From a virus: 57,845 nucleotides of DNA. Both the position numbers and the translations under genes were made by a program. Positions within the stretch are counted from its first letter, which is position 1; each line of letters begins with the position of its first letter. The notes beneath the pieces were generated by a model. The model made no database searches. It was not told the DNA's origin and was given only the letters and a program-made list of their open reading frames with translations. Location of the stretch: positions 1-57,845 of IMG/VR virus record IMGVR_UViG_3300026518_000668; one strand, given 5' to 3'. Positions 8,323 to 18,101 of this stretch are shown one piece after another.

Positions 8323-9393
8323 TCACAGGCTCCGATTCAAGTACGCTTCAATCTGCTCGGGCGACATGTCCTCCATCGCCTCAAGCCGATCAGCAGGGCT
8401 CATGCTGTCCAGCGCTTCAGTTCGGCTGCCCGGTCCCAGCTTGCCACCCGGAATATCCGAGAGGCTCGCCGGGACGGACGGCTTCACATTCGCGATAGCC
8501 GCTTTGGCCTTGTCCCGCACATCGCCTTCCTGGGCATCGCCGGACGCGGCCTGAGACTTGCCAGTGGCCTGCTTGAAGTCGTCAAACAGCTCAACAACAT
8601 CCTTTGCAGTGCCGTTATCGAGAACGTCACGGTAAGCGGCGCGGACAGCGCCAGGGCGAGCGTTAATCCAGTCATCAAGCTCCTTGCTATCAACCAGAGA
8701 ATCCGCGTCAGGGTGCGCCTCCAAGATGGTCTTGAAGTGCTGCTCCTGAGCGGCCAACTCACCCTTCTGCTGGATCGGCTCAAATCGCTTCTCCAGCTCA
8801 GCAAGGCGGTCGTTAAAGGCCTTATCCAGACCGGTAAACTTCTCCTGAATAAGGCTGCCAATACCCTTCACCAACGCCTCTTCCGAGAAGTCACCGAAGA
8901 TGTTCGGGTCAATACCGGCGTCCATCGCCTGTTGTGCTGCATCCAGCAGCTTGTCTTGCCCCGTTGGCGCCTCGCCGTTGTCCGCACGCTCCTGAGCGGC
9001 AGCCCGCAGCTTGTCCATTTCTGCATTGGCTGCATCCAGTTGCTCCTGCAGTTGCGCGGCTTGCTGCTTGCTTGTCGCCGCAGCCTCCCGCGCATCCACC
9101 AGCTTCTGGAATGCGATGGTGTGCTTACCGTCTTTGGCCTGAATAACCGCGTTGTCGGCGTTTAGCTCCGACTCGTCCGGCTCCTGGGCCTGGCCTGCAT
9201 CACCCTCACCGCCATCTACCGCTTGGCTTGCTGGCTCCGCTTCAAGGGTGGCGTCGGGCTCGCCACCTGGTTCCGGCGTATCACCACCGGTATCGCCCTC
9301 GTCGGCCAACTCCAAGAGTCGGGCCGCTTGTTCGGCTGTCAGCTCGCCGCTTGTCTCGAACTGCTGGTAAATCTCATCTGTTTCAGTTGCCAT
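8323..9393 (-). CDS. capsid scaffolding protein
   Basis: A 356-residue, very acidic protein with a disordered Gly/Glu/Asp-rich N-terminus, a coiled coil at about residues 95-140 rich in Gln, Ala and Lys, and a short helical C-terminus (SPEQIEAYLNRSL) suited to capsid binding. It lies immediately upstream of the capsid gene. I chose the ATG at 9393 (MATETDEIYQ, with GGCGGGA upstream) because the extra 41 codons of the open frame look non-coding and overlap the control region. It directs procapsid assembly and is then lost or cleaved. Confidence 0.8.
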   Translation of the reverse strand: MATETDEIYQQFETSGELTAEQAARLLELADEGDTGGDTPEPGGEPDATLEAEPASQAVDGGEGDAGQAQEPDESELNADNAVIQAKDGKHTIAFQKLVDAREAAATSKQQAAQLQEQLDAANAEMDKLRAAAQERADNGEAPTGQDKLLDAAQQAMDAGIDPNIFGDFSEEALVKGIGSLIQEKFTGLDKAFNDRLAELEKRFEPIQQKGELAAQEQHFKTILEAHPDADSLVDSKELDDWINARPGAVRAAYRDVLDNGTAKDVVELFDDFKQATGKSQAASGDAQEGDVRDKAKAAIANVKPSVPASLSDIPGGKLGPGSRTEALDSMSPADRLEAMEDMSPEQIEAYLNRSL

Positions 9394-9494
9394 AGTTTTC
9401 CCGCCACATATCGCCGTAGCCGCCAAAAGGGATTCAACGAAAACCCGGTTCGGGTTCGTGCAAGGGAATGGTCGTGCAGGAAGGAAAAACGCTC

Positions 9495-9510
9495 TAACCC
9501 TACAGGGGGT
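9495..9510 (-). promoter_or_regulatory. late motif copy 1 (before scaffold)
   Basis: ACCCCCTGTAGGGTTA on the minus strand, 101 bases before the scaffold start and just after a terminator. Confidence 0.6.
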
Positions 9511-9543
9511 CGGCAAAAAGAAAGGGGCCAGAACTGGCCCCTT
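9511..9543 (-). terminator. terminator after the giant polyvalent gene
   Basis: 10-bp stem AAGGGGCCAG / CTGGCCCCTT with a 2-base loop (9522-9543), followed on the minus strand by TCTTTTTG. Directly precedes a copy of the late motif. Confidence 0.8.
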
Positions 9544-9549
9544 GTGGTG

Positions 9550-12500
9550 CTACTGCTCGCTGCGCAGATACTCCAATCGGCGATCAATCAGGATGCCGTC
9601 AGCCGCCCTCTCCTGGTTCGACTCCCGGGTGTTCACCGACCGAATCAGCGCGCTGTTAGTGATCCGCACTGCTGGGTAGCGCTTGTTGAAGTCTGCAATG
9701 CGCTCCCTGATCCCCGGCAATGCCTCGGTGTCGCCGGTGCGCACGGCCAGCGCGTAGCGGTTGAACAGATACTGGCGCTCACCCTTGATCCGCATCTCTG
9801 CGTTCTTCAGCGCGTTGTTCTGGTCGTAGCGCTGCGCAATGTGCGCCGGCATGAACCCAAGGGCCTGCGCCAGCACACCCCACCCGCCAACCTCATCCAG
9901 CAGCGAGTAGCCGTTGAGCGATTGCACGCCCTCTTCCGAATACCGGACGGCCCGCAACAAGTCTTTGCCGGCCTTGGGTAGCATCGTTTCAAAGCCGCGC
10001 ATCACATGGCCTTCGCCCATCATGCTTGCCCCGGTAAAGGCGTTGGCCACCATGGCCGGGGCAGCGCCCAGCACCTGTTCTACCCAGTACACATAGGCAT
10101 CACGGCCTTCCACCTCACGGTTTGGCGAGAAGAACCAGAGGTGTCCCATACCAATCCGGTCTGTCAGGTTCAGGTCTGCCAGCGTACCCGGCGCGCCCTT
10201 GAAGAACGCCGCGGCAACATCCTCACCCAGCGCTTCGGTCACCGCCCGCTTGATCTTGTCCTCTGCAGTCCAAGGGTCGTCGTCATCGTCCAGGGCGTTC
10301 AGCAGCAACAGCAACGCCTGAGCGCCAGGCACGCCCAGCATGCCGGCCATCAAGGCAAACATGCCGTAGATACCAGCCAGCCGGCGCTTGGCCTCCGCCC
10401 GCAGCTCAGGGGATTCCCCCTTGAGCGACTGCCGGATATCGATAACCAAGCGAGACAGCATGTTGACGCTGTGCTGGCGGAACACCAGAAGCACCTTGGC
10501 AGTATCGCTCTGCATGAAGCGCGCGCGGTTACCGCTGGAGTAGTCGAAGTGGATAGTCCACGTCAGGTCAGCAGCCTCGTTGATAGCGTCCGCGTGCGAG
10601 CGGCCAGCGCCTCGGGCCATGCGATACGCAGCGATCGAGGTAACCTCCCGGTTGTATCGCTCCGCATTATGGAAAGCCCAACTGATGATCCCCATCAGCT
10701 TATGGCGCACTGGGCTGTACTCGGCGCCGGTTTCGCCAACCCCGGCAAGGTCATGGGCCTGCGTCTTGTCGATCAAGCCAAGCCGCATGAACTCGGCAAA
10801 GGCCTCCTGTTCCTCTCCAGTCAGCGCCCGCTCAAGATGGCCCTTACCCTTGATAAAGTCTCGCGACGCCTTCAGCAGCTCAGTCATCGCCTTGGCTTCG
10901 CTCTTGTAGCGCGCGCCCAGCACCGGCACGCCCAGCATGAACGTCTGGGTGGTGTTCACCATGGCCGCCGCCGGCGTAATGCCCAGTTGGTAGGTGAACG
11001 CAGCCGAGGTAATGGTTTGCGCAACCCGGCTGCCTTTCGGGTTCATCACCCACTCATGGCGCCGGCGCAGCTCATTGGCGATGGTCATCGCATCCACCGG
11101 GTCGGTGGCCGCCTGGGCCTGCTCTTCCACCACATCAACCAGCTCGTTCATTTCCAGGCTGTGCTTCAGTCGAGCGATCTGATAAGACGAATGGAACATC
11201 GAGCTGGCAAAGGCCCGCAGCGCATCATCGCTGTAGCCGCTCACCTTCTTCCGGTGAATAAAGCCCTTGCGCATCGAGAAGTCAGGCAACGTATCCAGAT
11301 AGAGTTGGTAAACCTGATCGGCAATCTCATCGGCATTGGGCAGGCGAGACACCAGATCCTGAATATCCGACACAAAGCCAACATCAACGGCGCCCTCCAG
11401 CTCCTGCTTGATCGACTTACGGCCAACCTTCACCTTCATGTCGGGATACTTCGCCCGCATCTGCTCGGCAGCGTCCTCCATCGCCGCCGCCGACTCGAAC
11501 ATGCTGAACGACACCAGCTTCTCACCGTCACGCAGCGCCACAAAATAATCGCCAAAGCGCTTCAGAGGAAAATACGGCTCATCAATGCGCATGCTCTCAA
11601 ACTTCTGCCGCAGCAACAGTACCTTCGACGTAGTCCCGGCCTCTGCCGCCCGCATACGGCCCCGGTACCGCTTCTCCGCAGCATCAATCGCTTCCTGCAG
11701 ATCGTCCCCGGTTAGCTCATCCCGGGCTTGAGTAATCTCGGCGTTGCGCTCCCGGCGCGCCCGGCGCTTGGAAAACTCGACGCTACGGATTACGTTCTGC
11801 TCGATCGCGCTCTCCAGCGTCTGGATCTGCTCCTGATACGCATCGCGCACCTCGTTGAACAGCACCTGCTGCTCTGCTGGCAACGCCTCAAAGCGCTTAC
11901 GCAGCATCTGGTACTTCACCCTGTCAGCCTCATCCTTGCGCGGCTTGCTGGGGTCAATGCCCTCAACCGTAGCGTCGTGCATCAGTTGATCCAGTGCGCG
12001 ATCGGCAGTAACGCCTTTACCCAGCAGCGCCTTGGCCTTGTCGCCCAACGCGCCGGAGGTCAGACGCTGCTTGAGCCAGGCCTGAGCAATGGCATCGTAT
12101 TTGGTGTGCATCTCGTTGCGATCGGCATCCATGGCCCGCTTCTGATCCATATAACCATCAAGGGCAGTCATCCCCTTGGGCGCAAAGTCGCGCAGATACA
12201 TCAGCGGCAGTGCGCCAAGGCCCGCTGGTTTAAGGTCGGCCAGCTTGCCCCGCAGCATCTTGGTCAGGCTCTGCCCCAACGCTGAGCTCGCAATGCCTCG
12301 CGGAATGTTGGATGGCGCCAGGCTGAAGCGAATATCAGGGTTATCTGACTCAAGGTCAGAACTGCCCAGCTCATTCCCGGGCTGCAAGGCACTGTCCACG
12401 TAAAAGGCGGGGCCGGCGTCATTGCGCGCGCTATCAGTTGCCACAGCTGCCTGGCGTGCACGGCGCAACACCAGCGCCAAGTCGGCGGCATCGAGCGTTG

Positions 12501-15500
12501 CCAGCTCGTCGTATCCCTTACGGCGGAACCAGTCACGTACCAGCGCATACCACTCCTGCAGCACGCGCTTGAGGCTACCGGTTGATTCGGCCATATGCGC
12601 CAGCAGCTCGTCCATGATCAACGCACCGCGCTGCCGGTTGGTCAGCCTGTCGTCGTTGAGCGCGCCGGTAATGTAGTGGTCGATGTTAAAGCCCTGTGCC
12701 TGGGCAATGGCCTGCACGCCCTTGATGCCGCCAACCTTCGGCAGCATGCGCACCAGGTGCGACTCCAGGTCCTTGCCATAGCGCTGACGCAGGCCATAAT
12801 GGGCGTAGAATTCATGGAAGATAGCGCGCTCCACATCGCGCTCAGTCGCAAACCGACGGTCAACCAAGTAGGTCTTACCACGCCAATGAACCGCCTTCAC
12901 ATCGCCTGGCAGCGCGCCCTGCGCCGCAGCCGCATCCTTAATCGCCTGCGGCAGCTCTTCCCAGGTCGCGAACACAAAACGACTGGCCACGGTGGGTTCT
13001 GTTACAAGCCGAATGGCGACCTGCTCTACATCCCCCCGGCTGAGCGTGTTGCTGACAGCCCCAGCACCAACCGGCCGGCGGGAGAATAGCGCCACCCCAC
13101 CCTCCTGCTCGCGCGTCTCAACCGTCGCAAACAGCTTGTCGAATGCTTCGCTCACCGGGCCCTGCTCGTCAGGGGTCAAATACGGATAACGCTCAGGCGA
13201 GCGTGAAAACTCTTCCAGCGTCGTGACATTGGCCAGGTAGTCATTACGCGCGCCCTGATCGGCCAGCTTGGCAATAACGTAGGTTTCGAAGGAGCGCGCC
13301 CCGCGCTCGATAATCTGCGACCAGTAGCCTCCCGGCGTCTTGTCTAGAGAGCTCGCACGGATCCGCATCGGCGAGTTATCCAGCGTCTCAACCAGCTCTG
13401 CAAAGGCGCGCTCCACTTCCGGTCTTACGCCTTCAGGGTGCGACGGGGCCGGGTGCCAGGCAGCCGGGTCGTAATACGCCGCCGTCGGGTGGTTCTGGTG
13501 GTACCGGTTCAGCGTAGCCAGGGTGATTGGCTTGCCCCGTCCAGACGTGTGCACATACAGTGGCTCTGGCCGGTACGTGACAAAGTTGTTTCTCAGGTAC
13601 TCGTTCTGCGCCGCTTTGCCGCGGCCCTTCATCGGCACCTCACCACCACGCTTGCGCGAAAAGTAGTTGTCCAGCGCATGAAACCACTCATGTGCCAGGC
13701 TGCCGGCGCCCTTCGTTTTGGTCAGGTTGATAACCACCTGGTCTGGCTCAAAGTGAGCAGCAGCCCACCCGCCCTTACCGCGCGAGCCAAACCCGATACC
13801 CAGCGTACCCTCAAGGCTGAGCGCCTTCGGTGGCACACCCACGACGCCCGCCAGATCCATAAAGGCGTCAAAGGCCTCATTCAGCATGCCCTGGCGTTCA
13901 CGCCCTCCCTTACCCTGGCCAACCCAGTTGCCAAACTCGACACCACGAAAGCCAAACGCCTCCAGAAACTGCTCTGGCGTCACGTCCTGGCCTTCGCGGT
14001 AGTCCTCGCCCACCCTGGGTGCATTGGACCGGCGCCGGGTATCGCTACGGGTCACGTTGTCGCGGTTCTTCACCGCCTCCCAGGCTTCGACCAACTGAGC
14101 ATGGTTGTCCTGCAGATAGGCCTTGGCAGCGTTAACGTCGTCAAAGTCCTTGAGGTGGCGCTTTTCCTTGTCACCGTCCTTGATGATGAACGCCCGACCA
14201 GTGTAAGCGCTGCTGTAGATCGCAAACTTCATTTCCTGCGTAGGCGCGGAATCAGGCGCAAGGACCTTCTTGATGTCGGGCAACGCACTGTCCATCGCGT
14301 CATGCCCACGGAACACCTGCCGGCGCTTATCGATTTCCACCTCAAACCACGACCCCGGCACCATTTCACCGTTCTCGCTGTACCGGCCAGTTCGGTGCTC
14401 AACCCGCCCCACACGCGGCCACTGCGAGCGCTCTACGGCTGCCAGCAACTCAACCTTGTTGGCAAATGAGCGCAGTGCTGGGCTTGCCTTGCGCAGCTCA
14501 GCAAGCGACACGTCAGCACCCAGCGACGCCAGATGACCCAGGGTCAAACGTGCCTCTTTGATCTTGGTTACCCACCGCTGCACCTTGTAAGCAACACGCG
14601 GCTTCGCCGGAATCTCAGACCGCAAAGCCCAATACGCAGCAGCGTGGAAAGGGTCATCAATCTTGTCGATTTCACCCTTCGGCCAAAGCTCGCTCAGGGT
14701 GCTGGCGGCAATGGCTTCATCGTCCATGCTCTCAAGCCGGTCACGCACAGAGCGAAGCTCGTCCTTACGCGCGCCGCCCAGCTTCTCCCCGGCATCCTCA
14801 ACAGCCTCCGGCTCCTTGGCCGCCACCTTCGGCTTGGCAGGTGGTTTTGATGCCGGTGCAGGTGCAGGCGCGGTAGCCTCGGCAGGCGCAGGCGTAGCCG
14901 GGGGCTCAGCCGGCGATTCCTGCTGCGGCTGTGGTTCGGTGTCGGTGGCTTGCTCAGTAGATACGGCGTCCTGGTCAGGCTCGGTGTCAACTTCGCGTGG
15001 GGCCTGCTCAGCGCCATCTTCAGCCGCCTGTTGAGCCGGCGCGACCGGCTCCGCCGCCGTCGCTTCGGGGGGCTGGCTAGCTTCTGGCTCTGGCTCTGGC
15101 TCAACACTCTGAACGGGCGGCGCCGCCTCGGTCGCACCGTCAGCCAGCTCTGAACTCGGGAACTCACGGGCCAAAGGCAACAACTGCTCGATCGGCGCGT
15201 TCAGCCGAATCGCCTTTACCACTTCACCTGCATCGCGCTTAGCCATCCACTGATGGTGGCCATCAAGCACATAACCATCCGCAGACACCAAAATCGAGCG
15301 ATCGCCGCCCTCAAATTTCTTGGCCCGGGCCACCTTCTTGCGCGAGAACTCGGCCTGGGTTGGCCGCAGCTCAGCAGCAGGCATTTCAGTCTGCTCATGG
15401 CCCACGTCGCGGGCCTTGAGAAAATTCACCATCGCGCCCCGGTGCTCGGCCTTGATTTGCGGCATTTCCGCGCGGGGAATCTGTAGCGTGCCCGACTCAG

Positions 15501-17241
15501 GGGTGAAGCGCGCCCAATCGCCATCGATATCGGCGCCAGCAATGGAAGTAACCGCCTCTTGAGGCGCGCCGGCAGGTGCTGCAGGCAGCGGCAAAGCAGA
15601 CTGCTGTGGAGGTGGCACATCTGCCTGCGCGGCAGCGGTGTTCTGCGGTGCCGGGGTAGACGCTGCCGGGACAACGCCTTTCACCACCCCAATTTGCCGG
15701 CGCACCTGCTCCAGTTCGGCCATAGCCTTAAGGCGCTCAGCCGTAACCACGGCATTCCAGCCGTTCTTGTCACCCTGAATAGTCAAATAGGCAACGCGGT
15801 TGCTCAGGTCCGTTTCGTTCTGCCACAAGGCATGGAGCTGCCGTGCGCGGCGGGCCTTGTCCACCAGTGCCGGTTCAGCCTCAGTGTTCTCTGCGGATTC
15901 AGGTGTGCTCGCCTCAGCTTCGGCCCCTTCAAGCTCACCAGGTGCGTCAACGTCGGTTGCCTGCTCCGCAGTTTGCGGCAGAGCAGCGGGCGACCGCGCC
16001 GCAGCAGCAGTAAGGCTGCTGGTACTTTCCTGTCGCTCCGGCAAGGTGCCTGGCGCTGCGCTATCTTCAGCCTCTGCTGCCAGGCTCTGGGCTGCCCTAG
16101 ACAGTGCACCATTTGCAGGGTCCGGCAATTCCACCGGTTCCGGGTTCGGATTCTCAGGTGTAGCCATTGGGCGAACCCGAGTCCGGCCAGCAGTCCAAGC
16201 GGCCTCGGCACCGCTCTGGACCATCGCAAGGAACGACTCAAGCACAGCATCGGTAACATCGCCCTGCCCCGTTGCCGCCATTTCGCCCAGGTATTCACCA
16301 ACGCCCTCGCCGCTGCTTTCCACCGCCAGCAGCACACCACCTTGAGTCGCTTTGCGCCCAAGAGTGTTCACCGACTCAAGGGCAGATTCTTGAGCAGCCT
16401 TAACCGCGGAACTGATCTCTGGCACTTCGCGGGCAGCCAGCACCGCTGCCTGGTCAGCAACATCGATACCGTTGTCGATCAACACCCGGCGTGTGGCAGA
16501 CTCCATTGCCGCCTGCGCCGGCCGCATCATGGCTTTGCTGACTACGCCGCCGATACCCAGAGTTGCGGCGTCAACAGCAGTGATGACACCACCCTTTACC
16601 GCGCCTTCACTCCGGGCTGCCGCCAGCTCTTCCGGGGTAACCTCGCCGTCAGCACCTGCGCTCAGCGCCCGGCTACCCGTTTCCAGCGCAGTGTTACCCA
16701 GGAACAGACCAGCAAGCCCGCCCAGCACACCACCCACAGCAGCACCAACACCGGTACCAAGAACAGGAATCACCGATCCAAGCGCCGCACCACCAGCAGC
16801 GCCAAGCTTCATACCGGCCCACCCGGCACCCAAGGTCACAGCAGCATTGGGGGCATTCTCTGCGACAGCCAGCCCGGCACCAGTCGGCTCATCAGCAATG
16901 GCGCCACCAACAGCCTTTACGCTGTCCCACAGGCCAGCTTCTTCACCAGACTCATCAGCAGCAGCTTGGGCCCGGCTGTCCACGGCGTCATAAAAGCTGG
17001 TGAGCCTGGCATCGCGTGGTGCCGCGCGCTGATCATCGGCAGCCTCAACCAACTCCGCCGTGTCACCCTGATAGGCGTCGACAGCAGCGCCCACAGAGCG
17101 AAAGCTGTTCTTCGCGCCTTCTTTGATGGTGCCAAGCAATCCAACGTCTGTTCTCGGGATATCGTCAAAAGGCCCTGCGGCCTTTTGCTCGGGCGCCTCG
17201 CTCTGGGCACTGCTTTTTAGATCATCGAACAGACCAGACAT
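9550..17241 (-). CDS. giant polyvalent virion protein with ParB-like, LPD, metallopeptidase-like and PLxRFG regions
   Basis: A 2563-residue multidomain protein. Visible regions: a Gly/Ala-rich hydrophobic stretch at about 125-190; a ParB-like nuclease-type segment near 645-690 with DGHHQW; a long Pro/Glu/Ala linker at about 700-830; an LPD5-like region at about 890-1040; an LPD1-like region with the zincin motif HEWFHALDNY near 1185; a second HE-x3-H site (HEFYAHYG) near 1477; the PLKRFG form of the PLxRFG motif near 1890; and a helical LPD38-like C-terminal region from about 2130. Such polyvalent proteins are thought to enter the host with phage DNA. Start ATG 17241 has GAGGTGG in front. It is the largest gene here, with its own promoter-like motif and terminators on both sides. 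Confidence 0.85.
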   Translation of the reverse strand: MSGLFDDLKSSAQSEAPEQKAAGPFDDIPRTDVGLLGTIKEGAKNSFRSVGAAVDAYQGDTAELVEAADDQRAAPRDARLTSFYDAVDSRAQAAADESGEEAGLWDSVKAVGGAIADEPTGAGLAVAENAPNAAVTLGAGWAGMKLGAAGGAALGSVIPVLGTGVGAAVGGVLGGLAGLFLGNTALETGSRALSAGADGEVTPEELAAARSEGAVKGGVITAVDAATLGIGGVVSKAMMRPAQAAMESATRRVLIDNGIDVADQAAVLAAREVPEISSAVKAAQESALESVNTLGRKATQGGVLLAVESSGEGVGEYLGEMAATGQGDVTDAVLESFLAMVQSGAEAAWTAGRTRVRPMATPENPNPEPVELPDPANGALSRAAQSLAAEAEDSAAPGTLPERQESTSSLTAAAARSPAALPQTAEQATDVDAPGELEGAEAEASTPESAENTEAEPALVDKARRARQLHALWQNETDLSNRVAYLTIQGDKNGWNAVVTAERLKAMAELEQVRRQIGVVKGVVPAASTPAPQNTAAAQADVPPPQQSALPLPAAPAGAPQEAVTSIAGADIDGDWARFTPESGTLQIPRAEMPQIKAEHRGAMVNFLKARDVGHEQTEMPAAELRPTQAEFSRKKVARAKKFEGGDRSILVSADGYVLDGHHQWMAKRDAGEVVKAIRLNAPIEQLLPLAREFPSSELADGATEAAPPVQSVEPEPEPEASQPPEATAAEPVAPAQQAAEDGAEQAPREVDTEPDQDAVSTEQATDTEPQPQQESPAEPPATPAPAEATAPAPAPASKPPAKPKVAAKEPEAVEDAGEKLGGARKDELRSVRDRLESMDDEAIAASTLSELWPKGEIDKIDDPFHAAAYWALRSEIPAKPRVAYKVQRWVTKIKEARLTLGHLASLGADVSLAELRKASPALRSFANKVELLAAVERSQWPRVGRVEHRTGRYSENGEMVPGSWFEVEIDKRRQVFRGHDAMDSALPDIKKVLAPDSAPTQEMKFAIYSSAYTGRAFIIKDGDKEKRHLKDFDDVNAAKAYLQDNHAQLVEAWEAVKNRDNVTRSDTRRRSNAPRVGEDYREGQDVTPEQFLEAFGFRGVEFGNWVGQGKGGRERQGMLNEAFDAFMDLAGVVGVPPKALSLEGTLGIGFGSRGKGGWAAAHFEPDQVVINLTKTKGAGSLAHEWFHALDNYFSRKRGGEVPMKGRGKAAQNEYLRNNFVTYRPEPLYVHTSGRGKPITLATLNRYHQNHPTAAYYDPAAWHPAPSHPEGVRPEVERAFAELVETLDNSPMRIRASSLDKTPGGYWSQIIERGARSFETYVIAKLADQGARNDYLANVTTLEEFSRSPERYPYLTPDEQGPVSEAFDKLFATVETREQEGGVALFSRRPVGAGAVSNTLSRGDVEQVAIRLVTEPTVASRFVFATWEELPQAIKDAAAAQGALPGDVKAVHWRGKTYLVDRRFATERDVERAIFHEFYAHYGLRQRYGKDLESHLVRMLPKVGGIKGVQAIAQAQGFNIDHYITGALNDDRLTNRQRGALIMDELLAHMAESTGSLKRVLQEWYALVRDWFRRKGYDELATLDAADLALVLRRARQAAVATDSARNDAGPAFYVDSALQPGNELGSSDLESDNPDIRFSLAPSNIPRGIASSALGQSLTKMLRGKLADLKPAGLGALPLMYLRDFAPKGMTALDGYMDQKRAMDADRNEMHTKYDAIAQAWLKQRLTSGALGDKAKALLGKGVTADRALDQLMHDATVEGIDPSKPRKDEADRVKYQMLRKRFEALPAEQQVLFNEVRDAYQEQIQTLESAIEQNVIRSVEFSKRRARRERNAEITQARDELTGDDLQEAIDAAEKRYRGRMRAAEAGTTSKVLLLRQKFESMRIDEPYFPLKRFGDYFVALRDGEKLVSFSMFESAAAMEDAAEQMRAKYPDMKVKVGRKSIKQELEGAVDVGFVSDIQDLVSRLPNADEIADQVYQLYLDTLPDFSMRKGFIHRKKVSGYSDDALRAFASSMFHSSYQIARLKHSLEMNELVDVVEEQAQAATDPVDAMTIANELRRRHEWVMNPKGSRVAQTITSAAFTYQLGITPAAAMVNTTQTFMLGVPVLGARYKSEAKAMTELLKASRDFIKGKGHLERALTGEEQEAFAEFMRLGLIDKTQAHDLAGVGETGAEYSPVRHKLMGIISWAFHNAERYNREVTSIAAYRMARGAGRSHADAINEAADLTWTIHFDYSSGNRARFMQSDTAKVLLVFRQHSVNMLSRLVIDIRQSLKGESPELRAEAKRRLAGIYGMFALMAGMLGVPGAQALLLLLNALDDDDDPWTAEDKIKRAVTEALGEDVAAAFFKGAPGTLADLNLTDRIGMGHLWFFSPNREVEGRDAYVYWVEQVLGAAPAMVANAFTGASMMGEGHVMRGFETMLPKAGKDLLRAVRYSEEGVQSLNGYSLLDEVGGWGVLAQALGFMPAHIAQRYDQNNALKNAEMRIKGERQYLFNRYALAVRTGDTEALPGIRERIADFNKRYPAVRITNSALIRSVNTRESNQERAADGILIDRRLEYLRSEQ

Positions 17242-17297
17242 AACCACCTCACCAGATCAACTGTCTGGCGAGTGTGTTTTTCAACGATGGGAATGGC

Positions 17298-17313
17298 TAA
17301 CCCTACAGGGGGA
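17298..17313 (-). promoter_or_regulatory. late motif copy 2 (before the giant gene)
   Basis: TCCCCCTGTAGGGTTA on the minus strand, 56 bases before the giant gene's ATG, downstream of a terminator. Confidence 0.6.
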
Positions 17314-17349
17314 TGGGCAGCAGCCCATCAAAGGGGAGCGCCCAAAGGC

Positions 17350-17367
17350 CTTGCAATCAATTGCAAG
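17350..17367. promoter_or_regulatory. 18-bp inverted repeat upstream of the giant gene
   Basis: CTTGCAAT-CA-ATTGCAAG, a perfect 8-bp dyad between the terminator and late motif 2. Could be a regulator binding site. Confidence 0.4.
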
Positions 17368-17374
17368 CAGGCAC

Positions 17375-17403
17375 AAAAAAGCCCGCTCTGGGCGGGCTTT
17401 TTC
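17375..17403. terminator. bidirectional terminator below the toxin-antitoxin pair
   Basis: A run of A, GCCCGC (17381-17386), short loop, GCGGGC (17392-17397), run of T. Works in both directions: after the leftward antitoxin gene, and against rightward antisense transcripts. Confidence 0.82.
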
Positions 17404-17416
17404 TTGTCGTCGAGGA

Positions 17417-17749
17417 TCAAGCGTGACGACGAAGAAACTCATTCACAGGAACGGTGCTTTCCGTTTCGTTATCCTGCTCGTCTGCCTCAATTTCTCGCAG
17501 GCGCTGACTCAAGATCATCTTGAGCTCGGACTGCACAAAACGATTGAGCAGGTCGCGGATCATTGGCTGATAGCCAATGCCATGATGATTCGCAATGGCT
17601 TTCAGGCCATGAATCAATTTTTTCTGAAGGCGAATTGAGATCAGCTGCAGCTCCAGCGCGTCATCTACTTCTTGCGCATCTACAGGGGAAACCGCTACTG
17701 AATCCGCGTCTTGCCCCAGTTCGCCTGATTCCCAAGCTTCTGTGTTCAT
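17417..17749 (-). CDS. BrnA/CopG-like antitoxin (ribbon-helix-helix)
   Basis: A 110-residue protein with an acidic N-terminus and a central segment (LISIRLQKKLIHGLKAIANHHG then YQPMIRDLLNRFV) with the strand-helix-helix pattern of CopG/BrnA DNA-binding antitoxins. It lies just after a BrnT-like toxin gene, the usual toxin-first order. ATG 17749 is preferred over one 24 bases upstream because a GAGAGAG purine run precedes it. It would neutralise the toxin and repress the shared promoter, probably at the TGTATATACA dyads. A terminator follows at 17375-17403. Confidence 0.75.
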   Translation of the reverse strand: MNTEAWESGELGQDADSVAVSPVDAQEVDDALELQLISIRLQKKLIHGLKAIANHHGIGYQPMIRDLLNRFVQSELKMILSQRLREIEADEQDNETESTVPVNEFLRRHA

Positions 17750-17801
17750 TTTTTCTCTCTCACGATTATTCATGCCGCTTGTTAGCGTCCACCCAAGGCC
17801 A

Positions 17802-18077
17802 TCAGCCGTGTGCGTTGTATATCGCTAACTCTTTGGGGTTCGGATCATAAGCTGTTTTTAGGTAAACCTTTCCAGCTTTGAACACAAAGGCCACTTTTAG
17901 TTTCCGGCCACGATTCGTCTCTGCGACGAACCACTGAGTTGGCGGGTTTGTTACGTGGTCTTCTCTAGCATCGATAAGAAATTTGCCCGTACGGTTCAGA
18001 AAGCATTGCTCTACCTCCGCAGGGGTGACGCCATGCTTATCCTTAAGCTTTGTGGCAATTTGGTCGGATATGATCAT
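17802..18077 (-). CDS. BrnT-like toxin (often annotated ADP-ribosyl-dinitrogen-reductase hydrolase)
   Basis: A 91-residue protein with the pattern VTPAEVEQCFLNRTG, then PPTQWFVAETNRGRKLKVAF and VYLKTAYDPN. I recognise this compact family as frequently misannotated as a dinitrogen-reductase hydrolase; it belongs with BrnT/RelE-like RNase toxins. It is followed 52 bases later by a ribbon-helix-helix gene, giving a toxin-antitoxin pair. Its promoter, TTGAAT-N17-TACTAT, and two TGTATATACA dyads lie upstream. RNase activity is inferred from the family, not shown here. Confidence 0.7.
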   Translation of the reverse strand: MIISDQIATKLKDKHGVTPAEVEQCFLNRTGKFLIDAREDHVTNPPTQWFVAETNRGRKLKVAFVFKAGKVYLKTAYDPNPKELAIYNAHG

Positions 18078-18101
18078 GCAGCGTACAATTCGTCCTTGGT
18101 T

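Noticed and set aside
9394-9516. N-terminal extension of the scaffold frame by 41 codons
   Set aside because: It crosses the late-motif and terminator region and has no initiation signal; ATG 9393 is followed by a normal acidic scaffold sequence.
10006-11715. Long plus-strand open frames (569 and 553 codons) opposite the giant gene
   Set aside because: They mirror the GC-rich codon pattern of the minus-strand gene, lack ribosome-binding sites and give low-complexity Arg/Ser/His-rich products.
9550-17241. Virion RNA polymerase as in N4
   Set aside because: No polymerase motifs are visible; the domains are polyvalent LPD and PLxRFG type.
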